A DNA stretch of 5,059 nucleotides. Origin: Nitrososphaerota archaeon. Lineage in GTDB: Archaea > Thermoproteota > Nitrososphaeria > Nitrososphaerales > UBA183. The translations under genes and the position numbers were made by a program. The stretch is from NCBI GenBank assembly GCA_029784795.1, contig JAFMAW010000073.1, positions 1 to 5,059 of the forward strand, read 5' to 3'. The notes under the pieces are model-generated. The model had not been told where the DNA came from, did no database searches, and saw only the letters and a list, made by a program, of their open reading frames with translations. Shown in pieces: positions 4,587-5,059 of the stretch (the stretch's first letter is position 1; each line of letters opens with the position of its first letter).

Positions 4587-5059
4587 CGAGATAGTCAGGC
4601 TGGGCCAGCAGAGGGGCTTCTTCTTCAAGACGGCCGAGAGCTATCCCAACACCCCGGCCGGGTTCCTCGACTACGGGCCCCAGGGGGTCTCGCTGAAGAA
4701 CAGGCTCGTCGAGCTATGGAGGCGGGTGGTGGTCAGGAGGGACGGCATGCTCGAGATCGACGGCGCGCAGATCCTCCCCAGGGCGGTCTTCGAGGCCTCG
4801 GGGCACCTGTCGAGCTTCACCGACCCGTTCGTGAAGTGCGCGAAGTGCGGCTCGGTCTTCAGGCCGGACAAGCTGGTCGAGGAGAAGACGGGGAAGGGGG
4901 TCGCTGAGAAGCTCAGCGACGCCGACTACGACCAGCTGATGGAGAGGTCAGGGGTGAAGTGCCTGAAGTGCGGCTCCAGGCTGGCGGGGACCAACAGGTT
5001 CAACATGATGTTCAAGCTGGGGATAGGGCTGTCCCAGGAGGAGGCGTACCTGAGGCCTG
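4576..5059 (+). CDS. glyS: Glycyl-tRNA synthetase, archaeal/eukaryotic-type class II, N-terminal part (3' partial)
   Basis: Charges tRNA-Gly with glycine in the cytoplasm. The frame is open from ATG 4576 to the window end, giving 161 residues plus one base. It begins MSFDEIVRLGQQRGFFFKTA, then YPNTPAGFLDYGPQG (23-37), the class II motif 1 helix and strand region (LKNRLVELWRRVVVRRDGM, 40-58), and the family hallmark EASGHLSSFTDPFVKC (73-88). Two CxxC pairs, Cys88/Cys91 and Cys129/Cys132, form the zinc-ribbon-like insertion typical of the archaeal enzyme. The window ends at AYLRP, the start of the conserved AYLRPETAQG segment. This is the single-chain alpha2 form, not the bacterial alpha2beta2 form. 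ATG 4576 lies inside the antiporter end (ATGAGCTTTGA, 11-base overlap), has no ribosome binding site, and sits about 30 bases after a TATA-like box, consistent with leaderless translation. Confidence 0.95.
   Translation, partial: MSFDEIVRLGQQRGFFFKTAESYPNTPAGFLDYGPQGVSLKNRLVELWRRVVVRRDGMLEIDGAQILPRAVFEASGHLSSFTDPFVKCAKCGSVFRPDKLVEEKTGKGVAEKLSDADYDQLMERSGVKCLKCGSRLAGTNRFNMMFKLGIGLSQEEAYLRP

Noticed and set aside
1..5059. CRISPR arrays, tRNA or rRNA genes, insertion sequences, defence genes
   Set aside because: No regularly spaced repeats, tRNA-like cloverleaf, transposase or terminal repeats were seen on either strand.

Overview
The window looks like a piece of a high-GC archaeal chromosome. 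The evidence is an archaeal-type HMG-CoA synthase followed by a thiolase and a zinc-ribbon/OB-fold (DUF35) protein, a single-chain class II glycyl-tRNA synthetase of the archaeal/eukaryotic type, frequent AGG (Arg) and ATA (Ile) codons despite the high GC, TATA-like boxes at the few AT-rich spots, and several non-ATG starts. The exact lineage cannot be settled from this window. No mobile element, CRISPR array, tRNA or rRNA was seen.

Region 1 (1-2038, + strand) is a tightly packed mevalonate-entry operon: the C-terminal part of HMG-CoA synthase (start lies upstream of the window), an SCP2-type acetoacetyl-CoA thiolase, and a DUF35 protein. In archaea these three proteins are known to form one complex. 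The thiolase condenses two acetyl-CoA, the synthase adds a third to give HMG-CoA, and the DUF35 protein bridges the two enzymes. The product feeds isoprenoid and archaeal lipid synthesis. The DUF35 gene is easy to miss: it has no ATG, GTG or TTG before its zinc ribbon and probably starts at a CTG directly abutting, and in frame with, the thiolase TAG.

Region 2 (2039-3240) holds two genes on the minus strand. One encodes an unrecognised 127-residue soluble protein that converges on the operon, with a GC-rich hairpin between the two. The other encodes a GNAT-family acetyltransferase carrying a CWC motif near its N terminus. A TATA-like box in the gap between them suggests the small gene has its own promoter.

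Region 3 (3241-5059, + strand) has a CPA1/NhaP-type sodium/proton antiporter, divergent from the GNAT gene across a 38-base gap, followed by the start of glycyl-tRNA synthetase, which overlaps the antiporter by 11 bases. A CTTTAT box inside the antiporter's last codons, about 30 bases before the synthetase ATG, suggests a promoter hidden in coding sequence that would give a leaderless synthetase mRNA.

Most of the window is ordinary archaeal housekeeping. The points worth a second look are the CTG start or TAG junction, the internal promoter, and the unknown minus-strand protein. I did not see convincing evidence of a new multi-gene system.
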